From NCBI GenBank assembly GCA_030762935.1, contig CM060895.1, positions 28,324,501-28,388,500 on the forward strand: a DNA stretch of 64,000 nucleotides. Direction: 5' to 3'. The translations under genes were made by a program, and so were the position numbers. The notes under the pieces are model-generated. The model saw nothing but the letters and a program-made list of their open reading frames with translations, was not told the origin of the DNA and did no database searches. Shown here in pieces: positions 11,820 through 22,439 of this stretch. Numbering within the stretch: position 1 is the stretch's first letter; each line of letters starts with the position of its first letter. The DNA comes from Hymenopus coronatus (Eukaryota; Arthropoda; Insecta; Mantodea; Hymenopodidae).

Positions 11820-12480
11820 GCTCACCTGAAAATTCACAAGCCAGACAAACCTATGAGACCAATATCAATTGTATAAACTCCCCAACCTATAAATTATCAA
11901 AGTGGTTTGTCAATAAATTCAATAGCTTCCCAGTACATGACAATCTTTCAATTAAAAATTCCTTGGAACTAATAAAACATCTGGAGCAGTACAGTTTCAA
12001 CCAATAATTTGTTGATTTCCTCTGAAGTCAAATCATTATTCACCAGCATTCCAGTCAAAAACTACCTAAAACCCTAAAAAAATGGCTCAAAAATAAGGCT
12101 TAAACAAGAAAACAATAGAAGACTTCCATAACTTGACAAAACTAAGCATCAATCAGAATTATTTCCAATTCAATGGCAAAATTTACAGACAAACCTCAGG
12201 CTTAGCGATGGGAAACCCACTTTCACTCTTTTTAGCAAGTCTGTACATGGGACAACTTGAGATTCGCATAACCTCCAGTTTTCCTAAAATGTTAAAAAAC
12301 GGTTTACATATGTGGATGATGTGTTTGCAGTGGTCCCCAAGAATTAGCAGAAGATTCTTTAAAATATGAAACTTACAAGACAGGCATTACATTTAATGTA
12401 TATTACACAATGTAAGAATATATTAACAATAGATAAGGGCAAACTCTAAGTGTGTTTACTTAATATGAAACCACATGGAA
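11820..12480 (+). mobile_element. Penelope-like element fragment 2 (RT core, frameshifted)
   Basis: The motifs NSPTYKLSKWFVNKF and IKNSLELIKHLE (11,870-11,980), then FQFNGKIYRQTSGLAMGNPL (12,165-12,220), are typical of Penelope reverse transcriptases and match the element at 41-43.7 kb. The catalytic YVDD block is readable near 12,300-12,350 (TYVDDVFAVVPKN) but in a different frame from the preceding block. The fragment is therefore frameshifted and truncated at both ends. Confidence 0.75.
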
Positions 12481-12688
12481 CACTGACTCTCAACAGATGT
12501 ATGAAGTGTTACTGTTCAGTTGTGTGCTATATATGGATTCTGGTAGCTTTTGGATATCATCTCATATGTATTTCCCCTTGACATTTTTAATATGATTTGC
12601 GACTTCTGTACCAAAGTTTATTCTGTAGCATTAGACATTTATTGTTACATCTTTAAACATACACAGTTGAATTTTCATATGACATTTA

Positions 12689-14078
12689 CGAGGGCAAATC
12701 AAATAGCTCGCTGTGTGTCATGATCTTGGCCAAAGTGTAGCAAGCTAGAGTAACTGCTAACATGTCTGCTAGGAAGGGTGGTGTGGTATCCTGTCGTGTT
12801 GTGTGAACTGAGCAGGCTGGGATCAATGGCACGTTAAATGGATTTTACTCCAAATTGGAGGTGCATGCAACAATCAGATTTCTATCTTAAAGGCAGGCCC
12901 ATAACGTCCAGTTCTATAGCAAATATTGACCATGTGAACTTTATCATTTGAGAGAATCAGTGTATAACACTGCAGAAAATTGCCAGCATGCTGAACATTT
13001 TGTATGGCAGTGTGTTCTCCATTGTTCACCAACACCTTGGATATTATAAACTGTATGTCAGATGAGTCCCATGGCTGCTCAACGATGTTCACAAGGGATG
13101 TTTCCAATTGTCACTGGCCTTTTTTGCAATTGTATTCTGTGGAGGGCAACAAGTTTCTGTGGTGAATCATTACAGAGGATGAAACGTGAATCCACCACTT
13201 CACCCCTAAAACAAAGAGAAAATGGACAGATGCATGCACACCACAACACCGCAAAAGCCAACGTCCAACCCTTTTTTTTTTTTTTTTTTTTTTATAACGG
13301 AGTCTGATCAGGACTCCGGTACTGTATCCCTATTTACATTTCCTCCCGTAGGTTTTACTGATTACTGGTTTTACTGTTTCTTTTATAAACATATACACAT
13401 TGCACAAACATATAACACCCATGCCCAAGGCGGGACTCGAACCCACGATCCCCTGCCCACGAAGCACCAAAGCGAGATGCTTTAGCGAGCGTGGCCATGG
13501 GGACCGGCACCTTCAGCAGGATAGATAATGGCGACGTGTTCTTTGACATGGAGGGTGTGGTGCATGTGGAATTTATACTGAAAAGCATGACAATCAACTG
13601 TGCTTCATATTGCCAAATGTTGAACAGGTTGCATTATGTAATTAAAGAAAAGCAGGGAGGAAAATTGAGGCCATTGTGATTTTTTGCATGATAATGCAAT
13701 GCCTGATATGGCCTGCCAAACGGAACTGCTGCAGTGATTCAAGTGGGAGGTATAGCAACATCCTCCATACATTCCAGATCTATTGAATTGCAATTATCAT
13801 GTATTGATAAGATAAAAAAGGATCCCAGAGGACGATGATTCCAAAATGATGAGATAAAAGCAGCTGAATTCAGGTGGTTACATAGCACTGGAGGTGATTT
13901 CTGCATATCTGGAATAAAAAATTTGATTGCCCGCTCCGAGAAATGTCTACAGTCTTTTGGGGACTATGTGGAAAAGTGAACTCACATTACATGCTGTCAT
14001 AGCTGTGTTGCCTATGTATATGTGGTTTAATAAATGGCAATAATTTGGAGGCGTAACTTACTTTGTGATTCGCTCTCG
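12689..14078 (+). mobile_element. Mariner-family DNA transposon 2 (dead, with nested SINE)
   Basis: TA duplications (12687-12688 and 14079-14080) enclose TIRs: left CGAGGGCAAATCAAATAG, right reverse complement CGAGAGCGAATCACAAAG. The interior encodes scattered mariner transposase motifs: TEDET*IHHFTPKTKRKW near 13,165-13,220, FFDMEGVVHVEF near 13,540-13,575, and GDFYASGIKNLIARSEKCLQ near 13,890-13,950. Stops, frameshifts and a SINE at 13,272-13,503 break the frame. Length is in the usual mariner range once the SINE is removed. Confidence 0.85.
13272..13503 (-). mobile_element. tRNA-derived SINE nested in mariner 2
   Basis: It is on the minus strand. A B box (GGGTTCGAGTCCC, complement of 13431-13443) and an A-box-like head lie near 13,490. 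The body ends in a 22-nt poly(A), seen as T at 13272-13293. It interrupts the transposase between its HHFTP and FFDMEGV motifs, which proves it is the younger insertion. Target duplications were not resolved. Confidence 0.75.
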
Positions 14079-14483
14079 TATAAAGCATGGGATTATTAAT
14101 AACACTGATGCCTGCCGCAGTGGTGTTGTAGTAGCATGCCTCTGATTTAATAGGCACTGTTAGAATCTAAGTTAGGGTGAGTCACACAGGTAAGGTTTTT
14201 TTCCAGAGTTTCCCTTATTCTAAGAAGATGGAGTTGGGTGATTTTAAGTTCTATGGTTCCTGGCTCATTCATGCATCATTTCACCCATGCTGTTTAATTG
14301 TAAATTACTTAATACAAAGTATATGGTGAATAGAAGAATTGCTTTTTATGTGAATACTACAATATATAAGGGATTAAGTAAAGTTGTAATGGGTAGGGAA
14401 AGTCATGTGAGTATGATTCTTTGGAGATTTTGTATTAGGGACAGTTAATTGTCTCCAAGTTTAATATGATATTTATGTTTCAG

Positions 14484-14628
14484 GCTTTATGAACTAGGCT
14501 TACAACCTCAGCTAGCAAATCTGTATCCTGAAGTGCAGTATCCTGTCAGCAGAGGTACTCCGATGATATCTCCTCTAATTAGATGGGAACATTCTGAGGA
14601 TTGGTGTGTCATGCGTTACCATGCAGGG
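14484..14628 (+). CDS. FASN: Fatty acid synthase exon: AT-DH linker and start of dehydratase
   Basis: The acceptor TTTCAG at 14483 restores the split Lys codon (phase 2). The donor GTAATT starts at 14629 (phase 0). The encoded LYELGLQPQLANLYPEVQYP then RGTPMISPLIRWEHSEDW contains the conserved RGTP.ISPLI.W.H block that leads into the dehydratase hot-dog fold of animal FAS. The sequence is uninterrupted. Confidence 0.93.
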
Positions 14629-14708
14629 GTAATTAATTATCCATTCACTAATTTCTTGATATTTGTGTTACTAATCCAACAGCTTTGTGCTCAAATGATG
14701 ATGATGAT

Positions 14709-14729
14709 AAAAACAATAATAATAATAAC

Positions 14730-14761
<32 letters not shown>
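14709..14761. repeat. (AAT)n / (ATG)n microsatellite
   Basis: AAT trinucleotides, preceded by a few ATG units (14,696-14,707), lie just inside the intron after the RGTP exon. Confidence 0.8.
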
Positions 14762-14764
<3 letters not shown>

Positions 14765-14889
14765 GGAGAAGAAGAAGAATTCATGTAGCTTGTTGAATCT
14801 TGTAAATAAAATGTAGATACATCATGGCTGTGTATCTTTTGTGATGCAACCTTTAAAATAAAAAAATTAAGTTAGTGAGATATTTTATT

Positions 14890-15362
14890 CATATTCTCAT
14901 TAGGATAGTGGTTAGACTGCTTGCTTCACACCAAGGTGGCTTGGGTTCAATCCCAGGTGTGCATGTTGCATTTGTGGTGGCAAAGCAGCACATGGTTGGT
15001 GAATTTCTCTGGGTCCCCTCTTTTCATTCCAGCAATTGTTATATTGCCACCTTTCCTTTCATCCATTTCACTGTCATTTCATTTCACTCTATTTTGACTC
15101 TTATTGTGACAGTAGGAATCACCCATCCTGGCTTATCTCTCTGATCTATGTAGAATCTGACCCTAGGAACTGGCTTGTAAATTCTGGGAGGGTAAACAGA
15201 GGAGGAAAAAGTATTCCCATTAGACCTGTCACTATCCCATGAGGCAGTTTGCTCCACTTTATGTGGTGGCTCCAGGATGGTGCTCCGATGTCCTCGGCTT
15301 CTGTACCAGGCAAATGCCATGAGTTTCCGGATTCCCTTGTTGTTAGTGTTTAGCACCACTTA
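14890..15362 (+). mobile_element. tRNA-derived SINE-like repeat
   Basis: An A box (TAGGATAGTGG, 14901-14911) and a B box (GGGTTCAATCCC, 14943-14954) have tRNA-like spacing. They are followed by about 400 bp of tRNA-unrelated, C/T-rich body richer in GC than the flanks. The 3' boundary is estimated where composition returns to AT-rich. Confidence 0.6.
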
Positions 15363-17606
15363 ACGGTTCCAACCCCACATGCCAGACTAGCTATTATTAA
15401 GTTCAGCATGACTCTTACTGTTTTGGGCACTTAAGGCTATATGATCTTGGGGTTGAGAAAGAAACAGCAATTCCGGCAGTAGTGGAGATGTTGTGTATAA
15501 ATACTGAATAAAATGCAGCAAGACTTACTTTGATGAATTATAGTTTTATTGCTATTTGATTAAAATGAGAATGAATACTTGTTTACCGCATTAAATCTTT
15601 CACTGGTTGGTTATTGCTAATGATATTTTTAGGCCATGTCCCCATAATACAACGCGGAATAAACTACTGCAAGTTTGTATTTCTAATTCCCCACTGCATA
15701 CGCGGCTGCTTGCATGAGCTTAGCGCCGACTTCTTTAAATATTTCTAGTCACGTTGCTGTCCTAAATCAGAGTGAACGAGCTTAATCCAGCAATCTACCC
15801 ACTGAACCTCATTTAACCCCTACTACTTGGTTACAAGACGTGACATAGGAGCAGCCCATTGGTCACATATGCGTCAGCCACGCCTGGCTTTTTGCCAATT
15901 GACTGAATGAATGGCCTATGTAACCCATGCACCAACTCCGACTCCCACATCTCGGAGAATTCAAACTACCGTGGCTTCACAGAAACGTAACCATGTTAAA
16001 GTCCTTAACGGATCCAAAGCTTCTTCCAATGGTGAAACACGATTAAACATGAATTTACAATATGGAAGCCGTTGAGCATTTACAATATATGAAATAAAAT
16101 TGAATATTTTCCATAATAGTTAGTTACAATGGTTATCATTCCCCTTTGCCAGATTCAATGCACAATTTACTATTTAAGAATTTGACAATGATATTAAAAT
16201 GATTAATATATATAATAATAAAAATATTAACTGATATTATTAGCAAATAGTTAATATTGAGTAAATTTCATGGATACGGAATTTCACTCTCACCCACTAG
16301 AGCAGGTTATTTAGATCATATGCTTGCTTGTAACCACAACAGTAGGGAACCTGGATAATATAAAAATTCATTTTCTCCCTGGCTTTCATATGGCAAGAAG
16401 TAATAACAATGATGATGATTGATGATGATGATAACAACAACAAGCCAAAGATATATAGATTCTGAGAAGGATATTGGGCCCGATCAAGGAAAATGGTGAA
16501 TGTAGAAGTCGTAACCATGAACTAAAGCTGCATAGGAAACGGAGGATTGCTTTCTATGGTCACTTGTTAGGAATGAGACCAAAAAAGGTTGTCCACTTGA
16601 AACTTTATCTACTTTTTGAATAATGAAACAAAAGTTGTCTGCTTCACCAAGGTGTAAAAGGATTTGGAAGAATTGGGGATCTTAGGTGATAATATGTTGA
16701 AATGTGACCCTTTAAAATAGAAACTTAAAGGTAAACAGAGTTTACAGACAAAACCTAAAATGAAGACAAGCAAAATGTGGATCAAAAAAGGATGCAAGAA
16801 ATCTGTGTAAGTGTTAAAACTTAAGGCAGAAAATGGTTGAAATAACATGGTCCATAGTAGTCATTCCAAAAGATAAATATTAGTAATAATTGAATATTTA
16901 AAAATCAGTCAAAATTAGTATTTTTAGGCTTCATTATTTTAGCCATTTACCTAGAACATATATCACAGAATGTTTTCTGCTAGAGTCAACTGTCTAAGCC
17001 CAGGAGCAACTGAAGTTGGAAGTGATATCCTCCACAGTTTCTCACCGGGCTCAGACAGTTGTCTATAGCTGATGGTGTGGGAAACAGCCTGTGAAACATG
17101 TACTAGGAAGTTTAAAATAACAAAGCTTAAGAGTGTTAAAATTGACTCATTTTTAAAGTCTTAATTTTCGAGCTTCGTTATGTGGATTCCCATTCTGACT
17201 TTGGTTAATGACTCCACTGCTGCCACCGCCACTGCTACCACCACCATCACCACCACCATGACTACTACTACTTCTCTTTATCATCACTTAGCAACATCGT
17301 GTAATTTTAAAAATGGTTATTGTTATCATTAAGTTGGCTTCATTTCTAGCAGTTACTCTAGAGAATACATTTAAATCTCCAGATGCAGGACCCTAGCATT
17401 AGCATGGCAAATATTATTAAGGCAGTTTGTTACTGGCTCAGAATGTTATGGCATAATTTGATCTCCTATTCTGAATATTAAAATATAAATACTCATAAAA
17501 TTTGTTCATTAGTGTAATTATTTATTTATTTATTTAGTTTCAATTTATATTGGTATATGACATCCGTATGTTAATTAATTAATTTTAATCTACCTATCTT
17601 TAATAG
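15363..17606. other. Unassigned intronic sequence
   Basis: No coding feature is supported. A GC-richer island at about 15,635-16,040 (beginning near GGCCATGTCCCC) stands out from its surroundings and may be an unrecognised repeat. Short GAT (16,410-16,430) and CCA (about 17,220-17,260) tracts are present. Confidence 0.45.
16987..17061. repeat. Short inverted repeat / hairpin
   Basis: CAACTGTCTAAGCCC (16987-17001) is matched 14 of 15 by the reverse complement of 17047-17061, with a 45-nt loop. It is isolated in AT-rich intron sequence. Function is unknown. Confidence 0.6.
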
Positions 17607-17723
17607 GGAAAGGCTAAAACTGGAGAGAGAAGTTTCTTTATCTCTCTAGCTGAAGAGAATATGGAATTCTACTCTGGACATGTTATTGATGGCAGAAACC
17701 TTTTCCCTGCTACTGGATACTTG
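17607..17723 (+). CDS. FASN: Fatty acid synthase exon: dehydratase catalytic His
   Basis: This 39-codon exon is phase 0 at both ends (acceptor AATAG, donor GTACGT). It carries the DH active-site motif HVIDGRNLFP, matching the family HxxxGxxxxP, with the catalytic His at 17679-17681, followed by ATGYL. DH removes water from the beta-hydroxyacyl intermediate. Its partner Asp lies in the exon at 26478. The spacing between them (about 150 residues) fits animal FAS. Confidence 0.95.
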
Positions 17724-17929
17724 GTACGTGTAACTAAAGAACATAGTATGGTGTTATGCCAAAATGAATGAGAAATTCAATTACATATTAGCATCTCATG
17801 TCATTTTCATTTTCATGCATCCTCTCTATACCTTAATGATACTGTTCTCAGAAATGAAATAAAATGGAGTTTTTTTATGGACGTTCTTTAACTACTGTGG
17901 TTCTCCATATTGGGTATGAAAGACCGATT

Positions 17930-18377
17930 AATTTTGCTGAATTTTGCATAACTGTAAACTTTTGTAAGAGATAGACAAAAACTTTCTAGACAAAAAATGT
18001 AGATCTTGTTATAGCACACAATTTGTCATTTATGCTTTTTTGTAGTGTTGACTGTTTTTGAGATATTCTTGTTATACGTTTCAATTATAAACTACTTATC
18101 AAACGGGAAGATACCTTCTCTCTTTTGTTTTTATTGATTGTCATGGAAGCAAGCCGAACTTCAATTGTTCATGTAGTAACCAGCTTTTAAAGATTTGACT
18201 GCCGCTTTAGCCTAATGTATTCTCTTATTTTTCTTCTATTTTGAAGGAAGAAAGTAAAAAGATAATTTCTGCTGACATTTATCTCAATTGGACAATATAG
18301 ATAAAAAAATACTCTTTTGTAAGCTTGTTTGAAGAACAGGGAGAGTAAATCATGTGAATGGAACACATCAGATTTTT
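17930..18377 (+). repeat. Hairpin-headed repeat, copy 2 (5'-truncated)
   Basis: This is the 3' half of the family, from the GAATTTTGCATAACTG block through GAGATAGACAAAAACTTT to the terminal CATGTGAATGGAACACATC. The hairpin head and GT tract are missing. Confidence 0.75.
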
Positions 18378-19973
18378 TTTAATGTAATCAAAATTTACTT
18401 GAAGAAGGATATAAATTAGGATATTATATAAATATAATTCTGAGAAATCCCCACTTGATTAAATTCCTACAAATATTGGCTAACCATGTGAGAAGAATAG
18501 CATGGGAAAAAATGTAAGGCAAATATGAAGGAATCAACAGGTACCAACTAGACTGCCAGAAATAAGAAGATCTCAAACAATATCAAAAAGAACAAAAGCA
18601 GAAAACTGGAGGAAGACAATTTAAATCAACCTTTACAAGATATATTAGAGGATGAACTTTATTAAGAAGATAAGGAGGATAACATTCTAAATATAGTTTG
18701 TGTATACACCTAAGGAAATTAGAGGAAAATATTTATAAATATTATAGAGAGAGGTTAGCGAAAGAAAGAAGAATGGAGGCAGAAAGAGAAGAGGAGAGCA
18801 ATTGGGAGAGGAAGAAAGGAGGCAAAGAATAAAGATGGGAGAAGATGATGTTGATGTAGTGAATAGGACCACCCAATGCTGAATTTGCAGCTATGATGGT
18901 GAGGGAGGACTACAACAGAAGTGTAGATGGAGATGACAGGGAAATAGAGGTATAATTGGAAGCTAAATAATTGTTAAAAGAGGGACTAAGAAGGATAAAA
19001 TGGAAGATGGAGTGTTGAGTGAATGGTAGGAAGTTAAGTGAATAGTGTTTTTTTTAAGTGAGGTAAAGGGTCTTAAGTGCTTTAATTTAAAAGGATGGAG
19101 TAATATATTGTGTTTAATGGAAGGAAAATGTTAAAAGTGGAAAATTAAAAATAATGATTTAAAAGAGTTAAAATGGAAGCAAGTGATACAGTGTTAGTAA
19201 GTGACAAAGAGAGAAGGAATAATGTATATAAACAAATGAAGAAATATACTTGCCATTGTGTATTAACTGTTAAATGATTTTATGTTTAGAACAAATAAGT
19301 ATTTGTCAGAAATGTATTTATAAACCATTAGGAAATATAAAGTAATAATATAATTTAAGTAAGTATTATTATCTTCAGTTATTTAATGCATAAAATTAAT
19401 TACTTTATGCTGGAATATTTAACATAAAGTTTTTTTTTCTTCTTTTTTTTCTTTAAATGGGTTTGAATAATATGGATAAAAGAAGCAGCAAATAATAGTT
19501 CAGTCAGTTATAATTAAATACTTGGGTGTCAATTATTAAAGAAATATATCTAATAATTAAAGAAAATTAAACTGTTATAACATAATAAAGTTAAATTAAT
19601 ATTGAATCATATAAACCTGCTACTTATGTCAAAAATCCATAATGCTGTTTTCAGTCATTACTGATTGAAGGTACAAGAGTAAGTTGACATTGCAAAGACC
19701 TTGGTCACCGTGTTCACTACATATTACATGAATTCTGGGTATGAGAAAGTTTAAGGAACAGTTATTACCACTTTTGAAAGTGCATCTATAAGTGTGCTTT
19801 TGTCTACCCTTGGTGTAATTCTGATGATTTTTCTACTTTAGTTTAAATATTTTTTTTTTCATATTGTTATGACAGTATTACCCCAGTGTTATACCATATT
19901 TTATATATAAGTAGATTAATTGCTTTGAGTAGTGTATCAGAATGCAGTTCCTAACATTTCTTATCTATTTTAG
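18378..19973. other. Unassigned AT-rich intronic sequence
   Basis: It includes a purine-rich stretch at about 18,700-19,000 that gives a spurious minus-strand ORF. No recognisable gene or repeat boundary is seen. Confidence 0.5.
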
Positions 19974-20082
19974 GCACTTGTATGGGAAACTTTAGGATAT
20001 ATGCAAGGCAAGTTGCATACAGAATTGTCAGTGGTCTTTGAACATGTGAATTTTCACAGAGCTACAACAATACCAAAAGAAG
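19974..20082 (+). CDS. FASN: Fatty acid synthase exon: dehydratase, middle part
   Basis: The acceptor TTTTAG is in phase 0 and the donor GTAGAT begins at 20083 (phase 1). It encodes ALVWETLGYMQGKL followed by LSVVFEHVNFHRATTIPKEG. This matches the DH segment VFE.V..H.AT..PK of animal FAS, in the N-terminal hot-dog subdomain. The final Gly codon is split across the next intron (157 bp). Confidence 0.93.
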
Positions 20083-20239
20083 GTAGATAATTATGAATGC
20101 AAAAATATTTCTCTTTTTTACTTTCTTGTAAAGAAGCATTGTACATGTCACAATCCAAACATTTAACTGTTTTGACACAAAACAGAAAACATTTATAAAC
20201 TGTTATAAATATATTTTTGCTCTCATTTTTCATTTGCAG

Positions 20240-20497
20240 GCAATATAGAATTCACAGTGATGATTCAGAAAAACAGTGGCAAGTTTGAAGTGGCTGAAAG
20301 TGGGGCTGCTGTTGTGAATGGAACAATCAGTGCTGTAGAAAATCCTGTTCTTCTCACTGCAGAACTAGATCCTCAGGAATCCATAATGAATGAGGATCTT
20401 ATTTCATTTTCATCAAAAGACATCTATAAAGAGCTTCGCTTGAGAGGCTATAATTACAGTGGACTCTTCCGCAGTTTGGTGCATGTAGAATCTAATG
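20240..20497 (+). CDS. FASN: Fatty acid synthase exon: dehydratase, second hot-dog subdomain
   Basis: The acceptor TTGCAG completes the split Gly codon. The donor GTATGA starts at 20498 (phase 1). It encodes about 86 residues including IEFTVMIQKNSGKFEVAESG and the DH signature DIYKELRLRGYNYSGLFRSL, which in mammals reads YKELRLRGYDYG. There are no stops. It is separated from the next exon by about 6 kb containing the CR1-like LINE. Confidence 0.94.
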
Positions 20498-21129
20498 GTA
20501 TGAGCCAATAACATTTTGATACTGTGTTTGAGTGTGTTATAAATATCATAAATTTACAGATAAATTTGGAAGTCCTTGTTAACCTTTAGATTCTTATGAA
20601 TGTGTACAGTCATAATCTGTACAGTCTTGTCCATGAACTCTTCATATTTTTATTATATTCCTCTCATCTTTTCTGAATGTTTGTTTACTTGTTTGCATTT
20701 TTGTGGAGAGGTATTAGGAGAATCCATAGTAAAATATAAATGATATGGTAATTCAATATCATAGCTTGACAACTTTTATGTATTATTTTGTGTAGTGCAG
20801 TTGCAGATAGACCATAATAGGTTAAAACTTAACCATTCTATTCAGCCAGTATTACCACAATATAGAGCAGAAAAGTATCCAAGTCATTGACCGAGGTACC
20901 ATTCTGCAATACATGAAAGACAAACATCATCAGTTTTCCCCCAATGAAGCATGTACCAAGTTTTCCTTTCTGCATTACAATTTGAGTACAACAACAGGAT
21001 ACATATCTACCATTTACTCAAAACACGCAAAAAAGTAACTTGAGTCCCTTTCTGCAATAAGCTGTTCATTTAATATGAGCATGAGCTCACTTCATCAGCT
21101 GCCAGTAAACTCAAAAAATTAAAAAAAGA
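20498..21129. other. Intronic sequence with a hammerhead-like motif
   Basis: It is mostly unassigned. On the minus strand, 21098-21077 reads CTGATGAAGTGAGCTCAT followed by GCTC: an exact CTGATGA core with a potential stem II (GTGAGC/GCTCAT). A displaced GAA follows after an extra 6-7 nt. This resembles hammerhead-type motifs found in dispersed animal retroelements, but the catalytic GAAA is not in place. Confidence 0.4.
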
Positions 21130-21232
21130 AGATAAATAAAAAATGCATGAGTGAAACTATTAAGAGCATTCAAGCTGACTGCACTTTTCTATTATTTTTT
21201 AGGGATTGCTTCACTGTGTTTGATATCATGCC
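21130..21232 (+). repeat. Left ~100-bp direct repeat flanking the CR1-like LINE
   Basis: It begins AGATAAATAAAAAATGCATG and ends near GTTTGATATCATGCCA, immediately before the ORF1 start. It is about 85-90% identical to 25,627-25,724 after the LINE tail. Confidence 0.85.
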
Positions 21233-21241
21233 ACTTCTAAG

Positions 21242-22328
21242 ATGGCGGCATGTGCAGTGCTGATCCAGAGTCAAGTGAACAAATTACGTGAAATTAACAG
21301 TAAAAATGGTGAAATAGTAACAAAGGGGTCTAACAATGATAATTTCAAAGCCATAGGAAATAGTACAAATGAAGATACAAGAATCGGAGCTGTAGAAGAA
21401 TGGGAAGCGGCTGAAGAACGAGGGCAGCGAGAAGCACGTGACGCCGAAGTTATAGCTTCACTGCAACTAGTGATAAATTTCTTAAACAAGGATTTTAAGA
21501 AAGCACAAGACGAACTAAATAGCTTAAGAAGTGAAAACAACAAGCTAAAGGAGGAAGCTCGGGAAATAAGAACTGAAAATGACAAACTAAAGGCTGAAGC
21601 ACGGGAAAATACCCTATACTCTACAATTACGAAAAAACGTGGCAGAAGCACTAATAGTGAGAAGAATGTTCCTTGCGGTCTTCAAATATCAAACAAAAAC
21701 GAAGTGCTAAAAGAACCGGTCAAAACTATGGAACAAGTTATCAACACCCCTAAAGTGCACGAAGTCGTGAAAAGCAAATACATGTGGATAAATCCCAGTG
21801 GTGGATCGAAACAAAGACAAAGTGATACAAAGTGAGATGTTGTTAATGGGTGACTCCATGATAAAACATGTGAAGGTGAAGGAAGTGGACATCCAAGTGT
21901 TTCGCGGCTTAAAGGCTGGACAGTTGCAGAAGAAGATAGAAAATATGGACAGTGGAAGGCAGCAACCAAAAACAGTTTTGTTGCATGTTGGCACCAATGA
22001 TATCCAGAACTCCAACAATCCGGATGAGGTGATGGGAGAAATATACGGCCCCATCAGAGAAGTGAAGAAGAAGTCTCCTAATGCAAGTGTTATGGTGAAC
22101 TCCGTGATAAAACGTAGGGATGTTCATGAAAAATACATAAACAAAATTAACAGCAGCTTGCGCTGGGCTTGTCAGAGTTTGAATGCAATTTACTGTGACG
22201 TTAACAGGTTTATAGACTACAAATGCCTAGGAAGAGATGGGTTACATCTGAATTTCAAGGGTTCATTTTTGCTTAGCCAAGCCATAAGTAGACTAGTTGA
22301 AATTTGTAAACATCAACGGGGAAACTAA
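21242..22328 (+). pseudogene. LINE ORF1: coiled coil plus SGNH/GDSL esterase domain (one frameshift)
   Basis: Two overlapping frames form one protein. The first (21242-21835, 197 codons) has a long Glu/Lys-rich coiled coil at residues ~65-130 (LNSLRSENNKLKEEAREI). The second (from about 21,798, open to 22,328) holds an SGNH hydrolase fold. Block I is LLMGDSMIKHV with the Ser, block III is VLLHVGTNDIQ, and block V is DGLHLNFKG with the Asp/His pair. The esterase domain of CR1-type ORF1 is thought to act on membranes or the RNP; that role is inference here. A frameshift between the two frames near 21,800-21,835 disrupts it. All three catalytic positions remain. Confidence 0.85.
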
Positions 22329-22439
22329 CTGATAGTTCAGATGGTGATATAGCCAGATCATTACACAATAGTTCTGAGGTGGTAAGTAGCAGACAGATTC
22401 CTCAAAGTGTGAAAAGTAAAAAAGCCAAGCCTATGACAG

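Noticed and set aside
13420..13505. Functional tRNA genes (also at 530, 14,900, 27,120, 27,325, 27,810 and 33,820)
   Set aside because: Pol III boxes are present but cloverleaf pairing is poor and each is fused to a SINE body, so they are called SINEs.
21271..22127. Minus-strand ORFs of 72-126 codons
   Set aside because: They are antisense shadows of the coiled-coil and esterase parts of LINE ORF1.
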